From: Pedobacter psychrotolerans
Lineage (GTDB): Bacteria; Bacteroidota; Bacteroidia; Sphingobacteriales; Sphingobacteriaceae
Direction: 5' to 3'
DNA length: 64,000 bases
Assembly (NCBI RefSeq): GCF_004340665.1
Contig: NZ_SLWO01000003.1
Location: forward strand, 496,001-560,000
Within the stretch, counting starts at the first letter, position 1; each line of letters starts with the position of its first letter. A program made the translations under genes and the position numbers. A model generated the notes under the pieces. The model did not search any database and had not been told where the DNA came from. It saw nothing but the letters and a program-made list of their open reading frames with translations. Positions 1-9,066 of the stretch are shown here, piece by piece.

Positions 1-263
1 CAGGGTATAAAAAAATGATAGGAAATAAAGCATCAAGATTCTTGTAAAGAACTACCAGCCAAAAGCAAAGTATAGCTTATAGAGGAAAGAGGCATCAGTA
101 TACATAGTATAAAGTATATATTTTATGCTTATCAATACTACGATGTCGTAAATTAAATTAAATATCTATTGTATGAACATTTGTATTATAAATTTGATGA
201 TTTGTAGTATTGTTTCCGTGATAAATAGACTTTTTTTGCTTCTCTAACCAATATAATTTTATT

Positions 264-1034
264 ATGAAAAAACAAAACTCACTAACAAGAGTAAGCCGGA
301 AGGTTACTCTTGTCGCTGCTGCAACCTTTATGCTTGCCAGCACAGCATGGTTAACAGGCTGTAAAAAAGATGCAAAGATGGAACCCGAAGCCGTTGCAGT
401 AACTGCTACCACACCTCCTTCTGATAAAGCAGTCACGGAATCTTACCAATCGGGTACACATAATGGTTTCTTTTGGTCGCTCTGGAAGAGTGATGGTGCT
501 ACAGGTACCGTTAACTATGCAAATGGTGCCGCTGGAAATTACAGCGTAAACTGGAACGGCTTTAATGGTAATTTTACCTGCGGTAAAGGTTATTCAGTAG
601 GCTCAGCAAACTATAAGATCGGGTATAACCTTAGCGCTTATTCTAACTCTGGAGGTGGTACTTTTGGCTGGTATGGATGGAGCAGAAGCCCTTTTTATGA
701 GTACTACGTGAATGAAACCTGGGGTGCAGTTTCACCTCACAGTGGTACTTTCCTGGGTACTTTTGATAGCGATGGTACAGCTTATAACGTATGGACCCGC
801 TGGATGACAGGTAAAAATATTGATGGCGGTGACGGCTTCAGACAGATTTACAGTTCAAGGGTTACAAAAGCTGCTCCCGGACAAAATCGTGTGATTACTT
901 TTGCCAACCACTACAACAAATGGAAAAGTTACGGCTATACACTTGGTCAGCTTAATATTCCAGCCATTATGGTTTCGGAAACATGGGGCACCAATACCAA
1001 TGGCAATATTAACTGTACCATTTGGGCACAGTAA
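264..1034 (+). CDS. GH11 endo-1,4-beta-xylanase, lipoprotein
   Basis: Endo-beta-1,4-xylanase of glycoside hydrolase family 11, which cuts the xylan backbone. The N-terminus is a lipoprotein signal with lipobox LTGC (Cys33), so the enzyme is probably lipid-anchored at the cell surface. A Lys/Ala/Thr-rich linker follows to about residue 60. The beta-jelly-roll core runs from about residue 62 to 256. It shows the family motifs FFWSLWKSDG, YSVNWNGFNGNFTCGKGY, PFYEYYVNETWG (predicted nucleophile Glu146) and MVSETWG (predicted acid/base Glu239). Length fits one catalytic domain with no CBM. The start at ATG 264 gives a proper signal peptide. No SusCD or other xylan gene adjoins it. The function call is firm; surface location is inferred. 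Confidence 0.93.
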   Translation: MKKQNSLTRVSRKVTLVAAATFMLASTAWLTGCKKDAKMEPEAVAVTATTPPSDKAVTESYQSGTHNGFFWSLWKSDGATGTVNYANGAAGNYSVNWNGFNGNFTCGKGYSVGSANYKIGYNLSAYSNSGGGTFGWYGWSRSPFYEYYVNETWGAVSPHSGTFLGTFDSDGTAYNVWTRWMTGKNIDGGDGFRQIYSSRVTKAAPGQNRVITFANHYNKWKSYGYTLGQLNIPAIMVSETWGTNTNGNINCTIWAQ

Positions 1035-1158
1035 CAGTATTTAATGCTATCACAACTACATCCTGCCTGGCAATAGCCGGGCAGGATGTACTTCAGGTGC
1101 TTTCTGATCAATTTACCTGGATTAAAAATCTTTTAATGTTATTTAACAATTAGTTATC

Positions 1159-1680
1159 ATGAGATCCATACTTTATTTTTTAGCTTTTTTCATTTTTGCC
1201 CTTTCTGCCTGTAATTCATCAAAGCCTAAAAACATCGATGGAAATAAAAAATCACTCATCGGGAAATGGTATAGGTTTTCTATGGCAAACGGATATAGCG
1301 AATTTGATATCGATTCACAATATGTCGTTTTCTATAACCAGAAAGTTGGCCGGTTCAAGCTTGCTTATAAAATGGATAATGATTCCCTAAGGTATCTAAC
1401 CAAACCATATGTAGCTATGATTACAAACTATGGTGACTCTGTACTGATGCGAGGCAATGACAGTACGGAAGCGGTTTTACACAGGTTTAAAGCACCGAAT
1501 ATTCCTTTTGAAACCATCCCTGAACAAAAGGATTCTTTAAAATTTGCCTCATACATTGCAGATTTTGATAAAAGATTAATCCGTGAGTTTGAGAAAGCAG
1601 GAATAAAAATTTCTGACGGTATGGAAAAGCCTGAGGGGCCTGCCTACGAAGAACTGTTAAAGAATAGATTAAATAAGTAA
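1159..1680 (+). CDS. hypothetical lipoprotein
   Basis: Unrecognised 173-residue protein. It begins with a short hydrophobic signal ending in LSAC (Cys18), a good Bacteroidota lipobox, so it is probably a periplasmic or outer-membrane lipoprotein. The mature part has alternating hydrophobic and polar stretches (GKWYRFSM, YVVFYNQKVGRF) that suggest a small beta-rich lipocalin-like fold, then a charged helical C-terminus (residues 120-173). It lies 124 bp after the xylanase on the same strand and could be co-transcribed. Function unknown. Confidence 0.75.
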   Translation: MRSILYFLAFFIFALSACNSSKPKNIDGNKKSLIGKWYRFSMANGYSEFDIDSQYVVFYNQKVGRFKLAYKMDNDSLRYLTKPYVAMITNYGDSVLMRGNDSTEAVLHRFKAPNIPFETIPEQKDSLKFASYIADFDKRLIREFEKAGIKISDGMEKPEGPAYEELLKNRLNK

Positions 1681-1687
1681 AAGATAT

Positions 1688-2070
1688 TTAACGGTCTTGT
1701 ATAACTTTCTGTTCGGCGGTATGAGTCGCATTCGTGCCTGTTCCATTGTCTTTGGAATTGCTATTTACATCTGCTACGTCCTGAATTAAAACAATCTTTT
1801 GATCCATCTTGTATCGGTGATTTATCCCATAGTTTTTGTTGAAGTTAACAGATGGTTTATCTCTTTCATTAAACCATTACATCATTTCTATTCAGCTTCT
1901 GCTCTTAGATCTTTAGATACCGGAAATACAATACCATATTGATGCTGAAGAATTGTGTTTAATTCTGTTCATCTATTGTAGTACTGCAGATCCGGTTTCT
2001 GTTTACGATTTGCTAACGCTTGTGCTTTCAACCGGAGGTAAACTATGTGCGATTCAATGTTATAGCCCAT
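1688..2070 (-). pseudogene. decayed gene remnant (unidentified)
   Basis: On the minus strand, protein-like sequence can be read in pieces. From ATG 2070 the frame gives MGYNIESHIVYLRLKA and is then cut by a TGA. It continues in the same frame (TELNTILQHQYGIVF) to a TAG near 1891. A second frame then carries DKPSVNFNKNYGINHRYK and DQKIVLIQDVADVNS to a TAA at 1688-1690. Codon content looks coding but no piece is an intact gene. I read it as a small gene broken by a nonsense codon and a frameshift. The only intact piece is a 39-codon ORF from ATG 1807. Family not recognised; coincidental reading frames are possible. Confidence 0.35.
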
Positions 2071-2135
2071 AGTAATCCAAACTGATGACCTAATTTGGTT
2101 CAGGGAAATAAAACAAAAAAGAATTAATGAACAGA

Positions 2136-2834
2136 TTATAGCGCTCCTGTAGTCTGCTCCAATAACTCAATCAATGCTTTTGCCGCTGGTCCTGCAGATA
2201 GTGGGTTTTGACCCGTAATAAGCAGCCCATCGGTTTCTATATGAGAAAGGAAGGGTACCAGTGCCGTTTTTACGGTAGCACCAAGCGATTCCAGTTTACT
2301 TTGCAGCAGATAAGGCACATTACCACTCCGGCCTACCATAGTTTCTTCGGTGTCGCTAAAAGCAGCAATCGTTTTATCCTTTAAAAAACCTGGTCTTTGA
2401 TGCTCCACGTTAAGTAACGCTGCGGGGCCATGGCATACGGCTGCCACCGGTTTGCCCGAATCAAGAAAATCAAGGATTAAAATTCCGCTATTGTTATCAA
2501 CAGCTAAATCCCAGATTGGGCCGTGGCCACCAGGATAAAATACCGCATCATAATCAGCCGAATGGATCTGATTCAATACCGTAGTGTGCGAGAAAGCTGC
2601 TTTAGCCACCTCATCATCCTGGTACCTGCGGTTAGATCCGGTGACGTTTTCTGTTAGCTCACTCATGGGGTCAACAGGAGGTCTGCCACCTTTAGGGCTG
2701 GCCAGCGTTAGCTCATAACCGGCATCAATAAATTCATAGTAAGGATCAGTAAATTCACCAAGCCACACGCCTGTTTTATGATCTGTATTTTCCATCTCGC
2801 TGTGCGAGGTTAGTACCATCAATATTTTTTTCAT
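2136..2834 (-). CDS. Hsp31-type DJ-1/PfpI family protein
   Basis: Cytosolic class I glutamine-amidotransferase-like protein of the DJ-1/PfpI superfamily, 232 residues. The nucleophile elbow is AAVCHGPAALL (Cys134, His135). Glu27 sits in GVWLGEFTDPYYEF, the arrangement of the Hsp31 / glyoxalase III branch. Members of that branch act on methylglyoxal or as stress chaperones. Strand-turn motifs DAVFYPGGHGP and LDSGKPVAAVCHG are intact. The gene starts 9 bp after the upstream small acidic gene ends and is probably co-transcribed with it and the DUF4385 gene. Family assignment is firm; the exact activity (glyoxalase, deglycase-like or chaperone) is not decided by sequence. Confidence 0.9.
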   Translation of the reverse strand: MKKILMVLTSHSEMENTDHKTGVWLGEFTDPYYEFIDAGYELTLASPKGGRPPVDPMSELTENVTGSNRRYQDDEVAKAAFSHTTVLNQIHSADYDAVFYPGGHGPIWDLAVDNNSGILILDFLDSGKPVAAVCHGPAALLNVEHQRPGFLKDKTIAAFSDTEETMVGRSGNVPYLLQSKLESLGATVKTALVPFLSHIETDGLLITGQNPLSAGPAAKALIELLEQTTGAL

Positions 2835-2843
2835 AAAGCTGTT

Positions 2844-2996
2844 TTATTTAATATCCTCCGGATCAAGCTCATTGCCTTCCTCATCTATTTGCTGATGTTC
2901 ATTCCAATTCGAGTCTTCATGAGGTTTCACTTCTGGATTAACATTTTCAGCTAGTGCTTTCTCCTCTTGTTCTTTGGGATCTTTCATGTTATGCAT
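2844..2996 (-). CDS. small acidic hypothetical protein
   Basis: A 50-residue, strongly hydrophilic, acidic protein (Glu/Asp/Asn rich, ending ELDPEDIK), probably disordered. The open frame extends upstream to 3095, but that extension reads like noncoding sequence. I therefore place the start at ATG 2996, or ATG 2987 nine bases later. It sits between DUF4385 and the DJ-1 gene with a 9-bp gap to the latter, so an operon is likely. No domain recognised. Similar tiny acidic proteins are common next to stress genes in Sphingobacteriaceae (recollection, not checked). Confidence 0.6.
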   Translation of the reverse strand: MHNMKDPKEQEEKALAENVNPEVKPHEDSNWNEHQQIDEEGNELDPEDIK

Positions 2997-3116
2997 TTTA
3001 GTTTCAATCATAACACGGCTGATGGGGAATGGTTGCAGGAATATTAAAAAGATTAATTTTGCGGGTGATGGGTTTGTAGATAAGCTTGTGCACAATTAAA
3101 GGTTTTATGGCTGATG

Positions 3117-3605
3117 TTATCCATACGTATTTTTCCAGGCCAGCTTATGTTTTAGGTATAGGGGATCGGCTTCAGCCTTTTTCCAGCATTGGTAAAATAT
3201 TGCTGCAGATGCTGCTTTTTGCGGATCGCCCGTGCCGCGGTCAAGCGGTGCATATTCTTTTTCCTTATCATATTTTCGTCCGCCTTTATAATTGGCATAA
3301 CGTCTGGCCCTGGTGTATCCCATTTGAAGATATTTTCTAGCCATATCTGCACCAACAAATTCTCCATGTTTAAGGTAGGTATAGAAAAGCGCCATGATCT
3401 TTTCGCTGCTAGAGGTGGCGATTTCAGGTGTTTTGAAGCGCCAATGCTGACCGATTTCTGATTTATAAGGCTCACAAATCAGCACACCTTGTTCGCCTTT
3501 ACCTACTTTGTACTTTTCAGGGTGTTTACGGTAATTGATGTCAGGCTTCCAGGGATAATGGTCTTGGTCAAAGTTAAGGTAAGATGGCTGGTCAGTTGTG
3601 CTCAT
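3117..3605 (-). CDS. DUF4385 domain-containing protein
   Basis: A 162-residue soluble protein matching my knowledge of the DUF4385 family. It carries the N-terminal YPWKPDINYRKHPEKYKVG block, WRFKTPEIA and the Arg/Tyr-rich GYTRARRYANYKGGRKY segment. There is no signal peptide or membrane segment. The family has no established biochemical function, and the many Arg, Lys and aromatic residues suggest nucleic-acid or phosphate binding (inference). It is the first gene of a probable minus-strand group with the small acidic gene and the Hsp31-like gene. The start at ATG 3605 is the natural one, since the MSTTDQ leader precedes the first conserved block. Confidence 0.85.
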   Translation of the reverse strand: MSTTDQPSYLNFDQDHYPWKPDINYRKHPEKYKVGKGEQGVLICEPYKSEIGQHWRFKTPEIATSSSEKIMALFYTYLKHGEFVGADMARKYLQMGYTRARRYANYKGGRKYDKEKEYAPLDRGTGDPQKAASAAIFYQCWKKAEADPLYLKHKLAWKNTYG

Positions 3606-3785
3606 ATCTTGGAGGTTGGCAAAATGCAGATAAGCAGTTACAGATGGCTTATCACGCTGTATGATAACAGCCAGACAAGAAATAGGTTTGGAAAACGGGT
3701 GAAGGCTAACTAAAAGCGGATAAGGTTATTGATCATCCTGATGTCCCTGTTTTTCATGATCTGCCATTAACAGAAAAAAACTCAA

Positions 3786-5399
3786 TCAGATGGCTTTAAC
3801 ATCCATCACCACCTGATCAAACTCCTCTCCGGATACCAGCGCTTTGGCCTTAATCCGCATTTTATAAATATAAATAGTGTTTACGGAGTATTCCAAAATA
3901 GTGGCAATGGCCTGTAAATCAGTGATGCCCAGTCTAATCAGGGCAAAAATTCTCAGCTCGGTATTCAGCAATTGCTGCTGTTTTGGCCAGATCTGGTCTT
4001 TGGGTGCAAGCATCGCATTCAACACCGCTACAAAATTAGGGAAAATACTAATGAACACTTGATCAAAAGTATTAAAAAGCACCTCCCTTTCCTTTTTGAT
4101 ATCAATCTCATTCAGCGAATGAAGTGCCTCCTGATACCGGCCAGTCATCAGTTTGCGCTCCATACTTTTTTTCTGTTTGTCTAGCTTCACAATATAGCCT
4201 GATATCAAATCAAAAAATTGACCGATATACTTTTCCTTAATTGTAGCATATTCTCTGAGCTTTTCATTAATGGCTTGCAGCTGTTCGTTAACTGCTTTCA
4301 ATTCATTGTTTTTTTCTTCAATGATCTGTTCCTTAGCCTTGAGCTTCCTGAGCTGAATAAAAATCATAAATAATACCAGCGAAATAATAATGGCAATCAG
4401 GGAGATCATGAAGAAATAATTAATGAACTTGTCCTTTTGTTTCTGAGTAGCCAGGTTCACCTGAGTGGCCATTTCGGGCAATAATGATTCAATCTTTAAT
4501 TTTCTGAGGCGGTTTCCATAAAATCCAGCATCATCACGGGAATGCTGAATAAACAGATAGGCATTGGGCAGGTCGCCATGGTAAAATAAATCTTCGGCCA
4601 GTAACAAGGTGGCCAGCGTTTCCTTGGTGGATGAACGGATATCGCAGATGGCAGATTCGGCCAGAACCTGTACCCTTTTTTCATGGTCTGCATCCTGCTG
4701 ATAAAAAGCCGCCATGGCGGTCAATACCCGGGCACGGTCATGTTCATTAATTTGATCCCTTTCCAGGATCTCCAGAAAGTATAGGGGCGGCTGGCGGGTC
4801 TGTCCGGAAACCACTTGCCTGTTACCGAGCGTAAAGCGCAGTTCAAAGGAGTTGGGTGAGCACAGCTTAATGGCCGAATCCAGGTAATGAATGGCTTTCT
4901 GGTTATAGCCAGGCGTAAAATTTGCATCACTGTTGTAAATGGCCAGGTTAGAATAAGCACCCGATTTCAGTCCATAATACTCATACTTCATCCTGTTGTC
5001 CAGAACAGATACATCAATTTCCTTTAAATAGTCAAAGGTTTCCTTAAACAATCCGGCGTGAAGCAGGAGCGATGCCAGTTTAATCTTGCTAAAGTTAATC
5101 TTGACCAAATCTTTTTGCACTATGCTCCAATCAAGCATCTTTTTCCCGTATACAAAGGCAGAATCGAACTTATAATATTCATACGCATGAAACAAGTCTG
5201 TATAAACAGCATAATAATTTACAGGTTTGTGGTGTAGCCGGGCTTTGATGCTCTTGATTTGCTGAAGCTTGATCTGATCATAATCCTTCTTTTTCAAAAG
5301 CTCTTGTTTCAGCACATTCAGTATGCTATCTCGCGGAGCAGATAAGCTTATCATACAGCAGATGAAAATCAAAAAAAAGCAGAGGTAAAACGATTTCAT
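3786..5399 (-). CDS. DUF6377 (SusR-like) membrane transcriptional regulator
   Basis: Membrane-spanning regulator of 537 residues. It has a signal peptide (residues 1-20) and a helical, TPR-like periplasmic sensor (about 25-320). One membrane helix follows (FINYFFMISLIAIIISLVLF, about 325-348), then a coiled coil (351-385). The cytoplasmic domain ends in a LuxR-like helix-turn-helix (ELRIFALIRLGITDLQAIA, then YSVNTIYIYKMRIKAKA, about 481-520). This is the DUF6377 layout of Bacteroides SusR, which activates sus genes when an oligosaccharide is bound in the periplasm. It is divergent from the SusC/SusD pair that starts 670 bp away, which is its likely target. The ligand cannot be read from the sequence. 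Confidence 0.88.
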   Translation of the reverse strand: MKSFYLCFFLIFICCMISLSAPRDSILNVLKQELLKKKDYDQIKLQQIKSIKARLHHKPVNYYAVYTDLFHAYEYYKFDSAFVYGKKMLDWSIVQKDLVKINFSKIKLASLLLHAGLFKETFDYLKEIDVSVLDNRMKYEYYGLKSGAYSNLAIYNSDANFTPGYNQKAIHYLDSAIKLCSPNSFELRFTLGNRQVVSGQTRQPPLYFLEILERDQINEHDRARVLTAMAAFYQQDADHEKRVQVLAESAICDIRSSTKETLATLLLAEDLFYHGDLPNAYLFIQHSRDDAGFYGNRLRKLKIESLLPEMATQVNLATQKQKDKFINYFFMISLIAIIISLVLFMIFIQLRKLKAKEQIIEEKNNELKAVNEQLQAINEKLREYATIKEKYIGQFFDLISGYIVKLDKQKKSMERKLMTGRYQEALHSLNEIDIKKEREVLFNTFDQVFISIFPNFVAVLNAMLAPKDQIWPKQQQLLNTELRIFALIRLGITDLQAIATILEYSVNTIYIYKMRIKAKALVSGEEFDQVVMDVKAI

Positions 5400-6067
5400 G
5401 TTGAGCTATAGGGTTTATCAAAATTATATTAAAATGTGATAGCAGCATACCCGGCTGGGATAAAAATATAAATCTGCTTCGGCTACATCAACGGCCTTTC
5501 TAATTTCCGTTGGCTGATAGAATTATTCCAAACGTGCAATCATGCCGTTCTGCTACCCTAAAAAGAACGACAAAACACCTGCACACTTTTGAATCAGCAC
5601 CAATATCCAATGATCATTTTGATGAAATCATTTATACATTTTTCAATCCTTTAAAACATAAGGTTCTGATTATTAATAATTTGAATTCCTGAGCGCCTGT
5701 GTTTTGGTTATATAAATCCCTCTTCACAGCTTGATCTGGAAGATTCGCAGCGACGATTGGCTATTTTTAGACTCTGAATTTAAAATCCAAATCAACAGGA
5801 AATTTATTTCATCAACTAACCAAATACTAACCACTCCAAAGAATGCTTTGTAGAACTGATCTGCAGCACATGTGCGGCTTTTCTTCCTCCATCCGATGGA
5901 CAAAACCACCTCTCCTATGAGTCAAAACAAGTCACCTTGATTCCATTTTTCTCATCAGAAGGTTACAGAAAAGAAAGGTACTGATGCACAAATGGTGCAA
6001 AACAATCTTTTCACACCCCTGAAGAATCCATAACCAACTCACCAAAATTCATTCAAAAAGACCTTAT
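5400..6067. other. divergent intergenic region between SusR-like gene and susC
   Basis: 668 bp with no supportable gene; short open frames on both strands lack coding character. It must hold the promoters of both divergent genes and probably the operator of the SusR-like protein. I could not pick out a convincing TAnnTTTG promoter or operator by eye. Confidence 0.5.
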
Positions 6068-9055
6068 ATGTACAAGAATTTTATTCAAATGTTAAGCCTG
6101 TGTTGCTTTCTTTGCCTCTGCAATGTGGTTGCAAAAGCACAGAACAGAACCATTTCGGGCACAGTTACCGATCAAACCGACGGATCGCCATTAATCGGTG
6201 TCAACGTTACCGATAACCTGAAATCTGACGTTACCACAACCAATAACAAAGGCTCTTTTAGTATTTCAGTACCCGCAAATGCCAAGTCTCTATCCTTTTC
6301 CTATATCGGTTATGAGGCTAAAAACATTAACCTTACCCAGTCAAATACCATAAACATTACACTAGGCTCATCATCCAGCCAATTAAATGAGGTGGTAGTG
6401 GTGAGTGTCGGCTACGGAACGCTGAACAAAAAAGAAGTATCCAGTGCCATTACGCATGTTTCAGGAAAGGATTTATTAACGGTTTCGGCCAATAATCCCC
6501 TCATGTCGCTTCAGGGTAAGGTACCGGGATTAACCATCACCAATACGGCCAGTGCAGACCCAAACTCCAGTCCGGGCATCCAGCTTAGAGGTGTTTCCTC
6601 CCGAAGCGCAGGTTTAGGCCCTCTCTATGTCATTAACGGGGTGCCTGGAGGAAACATTGATAACATCAACCAGAATGATATTGAAAGTATAGACGTGTTG
6701 AAAGGCGGTGCAGCTTCAGCCATATATGGAACCAGGGGAAGCAATGGTGTGATTATCATCACCACAAAAAAAGGAACCTCACAATCGCAGATGTTTTATG
6801 ATGGCTTTACCAGTTTTGATTATCTGAATAACCAGCTGGAAAACCTCAGTGCAGAAGAATTTATTGCCAACCGCGTGCAGAATAAGCAGGGGCAGGATTA
6901 TGGTGCAAAAACAGACTGGTTAAAAGAAGTAACCAATGCACCTGCTTTTGCTCACAAACATACCGTTCAGTTTTCGGGAGGCTCTGCCAAAACCAATTAT
7001 TTTGCTTCGGCAGATTACCGGAAGGCAGATGGAGTGGATCTCCGGGCCAGTAAAAGAGAGTATGGAGCAAGGTTAAATATTAACCACACCACTGATAATG
7101 GCCTTTTTGTGGCTACCTTAACTGCCGCACCCAGAATGATGAACACCAGCAATGCGGATCAAGGGAATTTTAACAACGCACTTACCCTGAATCCAACCTA
7201 TCCGATTTTCAATAATGCCGGGAAGTATAATTTTATCAATACCGGATTCTTCTCCAATAATCCGGTAGAGAATGCGAACCTGATTAAATCACAGTCGGAG
7301 ATTAAGGAACTGGATTTGAATGGTTCCCTTAAAATGAACATTCTTCCGAACCTGAATACCATGGTCACCATTTCTCAGATTAGCCGATCATCCAAAAATC
7401 TGAATTTCTCACCCTCTACGCTTTCATCAGTAGTAAACTCAAACAAGGTTACCCAAACCAACTTCGCCTCACAGGAACAGCAGGAAAATGATCAGAAAAA
7501 TATCGAATGGACGGGTAATTATAATCTCGACCTGGGTAAAAATCATTTTAAACTGCTCGGCGGGTATTCTTATTCCCTTTACAATTACAAGCAGGTATAT
7601 TCCCAGAATTACGATTTTCCTTTTGATACTTATTTATGGAACAACCTCGGTTCTGGCTTGTATAATGGCGGAGCTGCGGGGCAGGGTCAGTCTGCCGTTT
7701 CTTCTACCCAGAATGGATCTACTTTAATTGCTTTCTTTGGCAGGCTTAATTATGATTTCAATAATCGGTATATCGTCACTGCCAGCTTAAGAAGAGAAGG
7801 TTCCTCAAAATTTGGAGCCAACAACAAATGGGGAAATTTCCCTGCAGTATCTGCAGCATGGAGGATTTCGGAAGAAACGTTTTTCAAAGATAAACTTCCC
7901 TGGATGAATGAGCTAAAAATCAGGGCAGATTATGGCGTTACCGGAAATCAGGATTTTGGAAACTACCTTTCACTCCTGTTATATGGTGGTGCGGGTTATT
8001 TCCCATTTAATGGCCAGTATTACCAGGTTTACGGACCATCTTCCAATGTGAATCCATTTTTAAGCTGGGAAAAATCAGAAAACTTTAACGTAGGCATTGA
8101 TTTCTCGCTACTTAAAGGTAGACTGAGTGGCTCTATTGATTATTATACCCGTAAAAATAAAGACCTGCTGGGGGACTACAATGTATCCGTTCCGCCAAAT
8201 ACGCAGGCCACCACCTTTACCAATGTCGGATCGATGAAAAATTCTGGTATTGAAGTGGCATTAAGCGGAGAAGTGATCAAGAGTCCAGATTTCGAGTATA
8301 ACATCAACCTGGCATTTTCCTATAACCAAAATAAATTCATTTCATTTTCAAACGCATTATACAACGGTGGAACTTTTCAGGATGTAGCGGGCTTACCAGC
8401 TCCGGGTTCGCCAGGAAACATCCAGCGGATTCAGGAAGGATACAGCATAGGCGAGTTTTATACCCTGAAATCTGCAGGGGTTAACGATCAGGGCGCACTG
8501 TTGGTTTACAAAAAAGACGGATCAATTGTACCAGCCAACCAGGCGAATAATGATGATAAACAATTTGTTGGGAATGGTCTGCCAAAATTCATCGCCTCAT
8601 TAGGAAACACGTTCAGGTATAAACAATTTGATCTGGGCATATTTTTCAGGGGAACTTTTGGTTATAAAATATTCAATACATCAGCATTTTATCTGGGTAC
8701 ACCCTCCAGCCAAACGGATGCAAATGTGCTGAAATCAGCTTATGATAGTAGTAGTAAATATTCATTACTGAAAAGTACATCCACCACTTCTATTGCATCA
8801 GATTATTTTCTTGAAAATGGCTCGTTTTTAAAAATAGATAACGTTTCATTGGGTTACAGGCAGAAATTGAACATTAAATACCTCAAGTCGATCAGGGTTT
8901 ATAGTGCTGCCAGAAACCTGTACACTTTTACGAAATATACTGGTGGAGATCCGGAGAAGGTAGAAGTTAACGGCTTAACGCCAGGCGTAAACACCTCATT
9001 GAATTATTATCCTTCTACCCTGCAATTGATTTTAGGACTTCAGGTAAATTTTTAA
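6068..9055 (+). CDS. SusC/RagA-type TonB-dependent outer-membrane transporter
   Basis: Outer-membrane importer of the SusC/RagA family, 995 residues. It has a signal peptide (about 1-24), a carboxypeptidase-regulatory-like beta-sandwich (NRTISGTVTDQTDGSPLIGV, about 26-105) and a TonB plug (about 115-230) with SLQGKVPGLTI, PLYVINGVPG and AASAIYGTRGSNGVIIITT. The barrel ends in an aromatic C-terminal strand (ILGLQVNF). No STN domain is present, so control by an ECF/FecR pair is not expected. With the SusD 12 bp downstream it forms a ligand-binding import complex. Divergent to the DUF6377 regulator. The substrate is unknown, as no hydrolase is attached. Confidence 0.95.
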   Translation: MYKNFIQMLSLCCFLCLCNVVAKAQNRTISGTVTDQTDGSPLIGVNVTDNLKSDVTTTNNKGSFSISVPANAKSLSFSYIGYEAKNINLTQSNTINITLGSSSSQLNEVVVVSVGYGTLNKKEVSSAITHVSGKDLLTVSANNPLMSLQGKVPGLTITNTASADPNSSPGIQLRGVSSRSAGLGPLYVINGVPGGNIDNINQNDIESIDVLKGGAASAIYGTRGSNGVIIITTKKGTSQSQMFYDGFTSFDYLNNQLENLSAEEFIANRVQNKQGQDYGAKTDWLKEVTNAPAFAHKHTVQFSGGSAKTNYFASADYRKADGVDLRASKREYGARLNINHTTDNGLFVATLTAAPRMMNTSNADQGNFNNALTLNPTYPIFNNAGKYNFINTGFFSNNPVENANLIKSQSEIKELDLNGSLKMNILPNLNTMVTISQISRSSKNLNFSPSTLSSVVNSNKVTQTNFASQEQQENDQKNIEWTGNYNLDLGKNHFKLLGGYSYSLYNYKQVYSQNYDFPFDTYLWNNLGSGLYNGGAAGQGQSAVSSTQNGSTLIAFFGRLNYDFNNRYIVTASLRREGSSKFGANNKWGNFPAVSAAWRISEETFFKDKLPWMNELKIRADYGVTGNQDFGNYLSLLLYGGAGYFPFNGQYYQVYGPSSNVNPFLSWEKSENFNVGIDFSLLKGRLSGSIDYYTRKNKDLLGDYNVSVPPNTQATTFTNVGSMKNSGIEVALSGEVIKSPDFEYNINLAFSYNQNKFISFSNALYNGGTFQDVAGLPAPGSPGNIQRIQEGYSIGEFYTLKSAGVNDQGALLVYKKDGSIVPANQANNDDKQFVGNGLPKFIASLGNTFRYKQFDLGIFFRGTFGYKIFNTSAFYLGTPSSQTDANVLKSAYDSSSKYSLLKSTSTTSIASDYFLENGSFLKIDNVSLGYRQKLNIKYLKSIRVYSAARNLYTFTKYTGGDPEKVEVNGLTPGVNTSLNYYPSTLQLILGLQVNF

Positions 9056-9066
9056 TACAGAATAAA

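Noticed and set aside
1-263. Small frames before the xylanase (e.g. minus 158-436)
   Set aside because: The minus frame lies antisense to the xylanase start and reads as low-complexity sequence; the region looks like promoter DNA only.
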